Part shown: positions 62,228 to 64,000 of the stretch, one piece after another
How the letters are laid out: every line of letters starts with the position of its first letter
Position numbering within the stretch: position 1 is the stretch's first letter
DNA from: Phoenix dactylifera
Taxonomy: Eukaryota; Streptophyta; Magnoliopsida; Arecales; Arecaceae
DNA length: 64,000 bases
Direction of reading: 5' to 3'
Assembly: GCF_009389715.1 (NCBI RefSeq)
Contig: NC_052404.1
Span: forward strand, 3,030,738-3,094,737
Notes under the pieces: generated by a model
Told to the model about the DNA's origin: nothing
The model's database searches: none
Seen by the model: the letters and a program-made list of their open reading frames with translations, nothing else
Program-made: the position numbers and the translations under genes

Positions 62228-64000
62228 ATTTGCTGGTTGCAAAACAAAATAATAGATTTTTAATTTAGTACATGTTTTATTTATGGCAACTATTTATTTT
62301 GTCCAGAGGAAGAGAGCAAGGAGAGGGCTCCTATCTTTGCTACCTATGCAGGAACGACTTAAAGAGAGAGAGGATAGGCGAGAGAGAGCATTGGTGTGGG
62401 ACGTAAGCCCATAGGAGAGAGACCATGTACCAGGGCAGCATATTGGTAGAGCCGATCATCGGTCGAGCCTTAAGTCTAAACTATATTTATTTTTAGTTGA
62501 GCTTTTTAGATTTTCTGTGCTCGAGCTCGGCCCATCATCAGCTTTACATGTTCGGAAGAGAGACCATGCTGATTTGATTTGGATTTAGGCAAGATTTTGT
62601 TTTTATTAGATATACTTTTGAACTTGGATAAATTTACACATACTTCCTATTTTCAACCCATTAATTAAGGTCTAACAGGTTATCTCTCAATCTATAAAGA
62701 TGGTTGCATGTTATTTTTTCAGAAGAGAGAATGCATTGTATACCCCTTAGCATACCCCAACCTGGTTATTTATGAATCACTAGGGGAAAAATGGATGATA
62801 AAAACCTTCATGAAACACCTACCCTATGTATGGTGCACAAATTCCTGGTCTGATGCTCATTCCGAGTACACTAAGAGGTATGCCAAGGGTGCTCTTTTCA
62901 AAAATATAAACAGTTAAGAGAAGAAAACGTACTCAAGCTAAATGCAATAATAAAAATCATTGCAAAGATAAACAACAAATATTTACGTTCTTAATATTTT
63001 TCTAAATCATTGAATGATAAGTTGTTAAGAAGAATAAAGAGCTAAATGGTAAGGAATGTGGTTTTCTTACCATGCACATTGTATTACGAGATTGGGATAA
63101 CTTGCAAGCAACGGTGCACAAAGGTGGGTTGAATGCTAAATGTATCAGTCTCCCTAAGTAAATTTTAGTGGGCACTTAATACGTATCCAAGGCATCTTTC
63201 TTTTGCAAGACATCTGCAAAAAATCTCTTGAAAAGTAGATGTTCGAGAGGGATGTTCATATAAGAATATCTTATAAAATAGTAATAAGCTCCATGATATT
63301 GGAAAATGCTTTGCGACCTCAAGCCCACTAATGCTAGTCTTGCAACTTGACACTAACAATGTGGCAAGATAAACTTTTTATGTCCACAAACCTGGTGCCA
63401 TAATATTGCTTTAATGATTTTCATAGACAATAGAAAATAAATAATTTGTTTAGAAATATCAGAAAAAGTATTCAGAAAAATAAATTCTTTGCATCATAAA
63501 GAATTTAGTTGGCTTATATATTAGATAATAATGACAATTGCCTATAGATTAACCGATCCTTTAATAAAATTGTGTGTGTTGCTCTAGATACTTCTCCCAA
63601 CTTATTGCTCTTAGAATATTCTCCTCTAAGCAACTAACTCACCATTTGCAATTTGCACCTTTATATTGATAAACTGGCATTATGGTTGTTTAATAAATAA
63701 AGCAATATTACATCAAATAAAATTGCTTTTAAACTTGGTGACATGGTTAGATTCCAATCACCACTTGTTTTTGATTTAAAATTTACAATGCCATGCTTCT
63801 ACCTCTAGATATTTTGGAGATTGCAAACTATATTGTTCAAACTAGTGATATTTGTATTGCTCAAAAGCAATGATTAACATGTCTGCTAGTTGCTACAAAA
63901 GCTTCTAAGGTTCCATGCTGATATTAAAAATGATTGGACATGAATCAAATATTAGGAGAAAAAAATATTTAGATGCCATGAATTTAGTTGATATTTGATA
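62228..64000. other. AT-rich intergenic DNA to window end
   Basis: No gene, RNA or repeat family that I can support. A 69-codon + frame near 62708-62917 has no known motif. Confidence 0.5.

Overview
The window is nuclear DNA of a flowering plant, very probably a monocot and possibly a palm; the species cannot be fixed from sequence alone. Evidence: genes split by long AT-rich introns, plastid- and mitochondrion-targeted products, some very GC-rich coding exons (the EF-hand gene and the retroelement genes), and nested LTR retrotransposons, LINE tails and MITEs typical of plants.

Six host genes are supported. They are: CRR42/DUF3148-like, plastid (7010-7969, +); mitochondrial acyl carrier protein (11244-14778, +); a GASA/snakin peptide (34292-35221, +); a Yae1-domain protein (40683-43703, + with a 5' leader intron); a one-exon calmodulin-binding-domain protein (47145-49790, -); and a one-exon four-EF-hand calmodulin-like protein (58387-58956, +). 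They do not form an operon or an evident pathway. The shared themes are organelle function (CRR42, mtACP, Fe-S biogenesis for Yae1) and calcium signalling (CaM-binding protein and CML, about 9 kb apart).

Much of the rest is mobile DNA. A non-autonomous LTR element (1408-5144, target duplication CAACT) has a stub of gag plus minisatellites. An 11.75-kb Ty3/gypsy element of Tat type (20008-31758, minus strand, duplication ATATC) has a defective gag-pol, tandem repeats, and a separate three-exon gene on the opposite strand with its own TATA box. A 2.28-kb solo LTR lies at 37302-39580 (duplication ATATC). Two miniature LTR elements lie at 32578-32861 and 61552-62222 (the latter with duplication GTAGT). 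The three elements at 1408, 20008 and 61552 carry the same 20-nt primer-binding site, which suggests one autonomous lineage parasitised at several size levels. Degenerate LINE 3' ends lie around 5.8-6.2, 15.6-15.9 and 16.8-18.3 kb, with several MITE-like elements elsewhere.

The points most worth a second look are the spliced antisense gene inside the Tat-like element, the shared primer site, the 284-bp LTR element, and a probable U12-type intron with a GG 3' end in the Yae1 gene.
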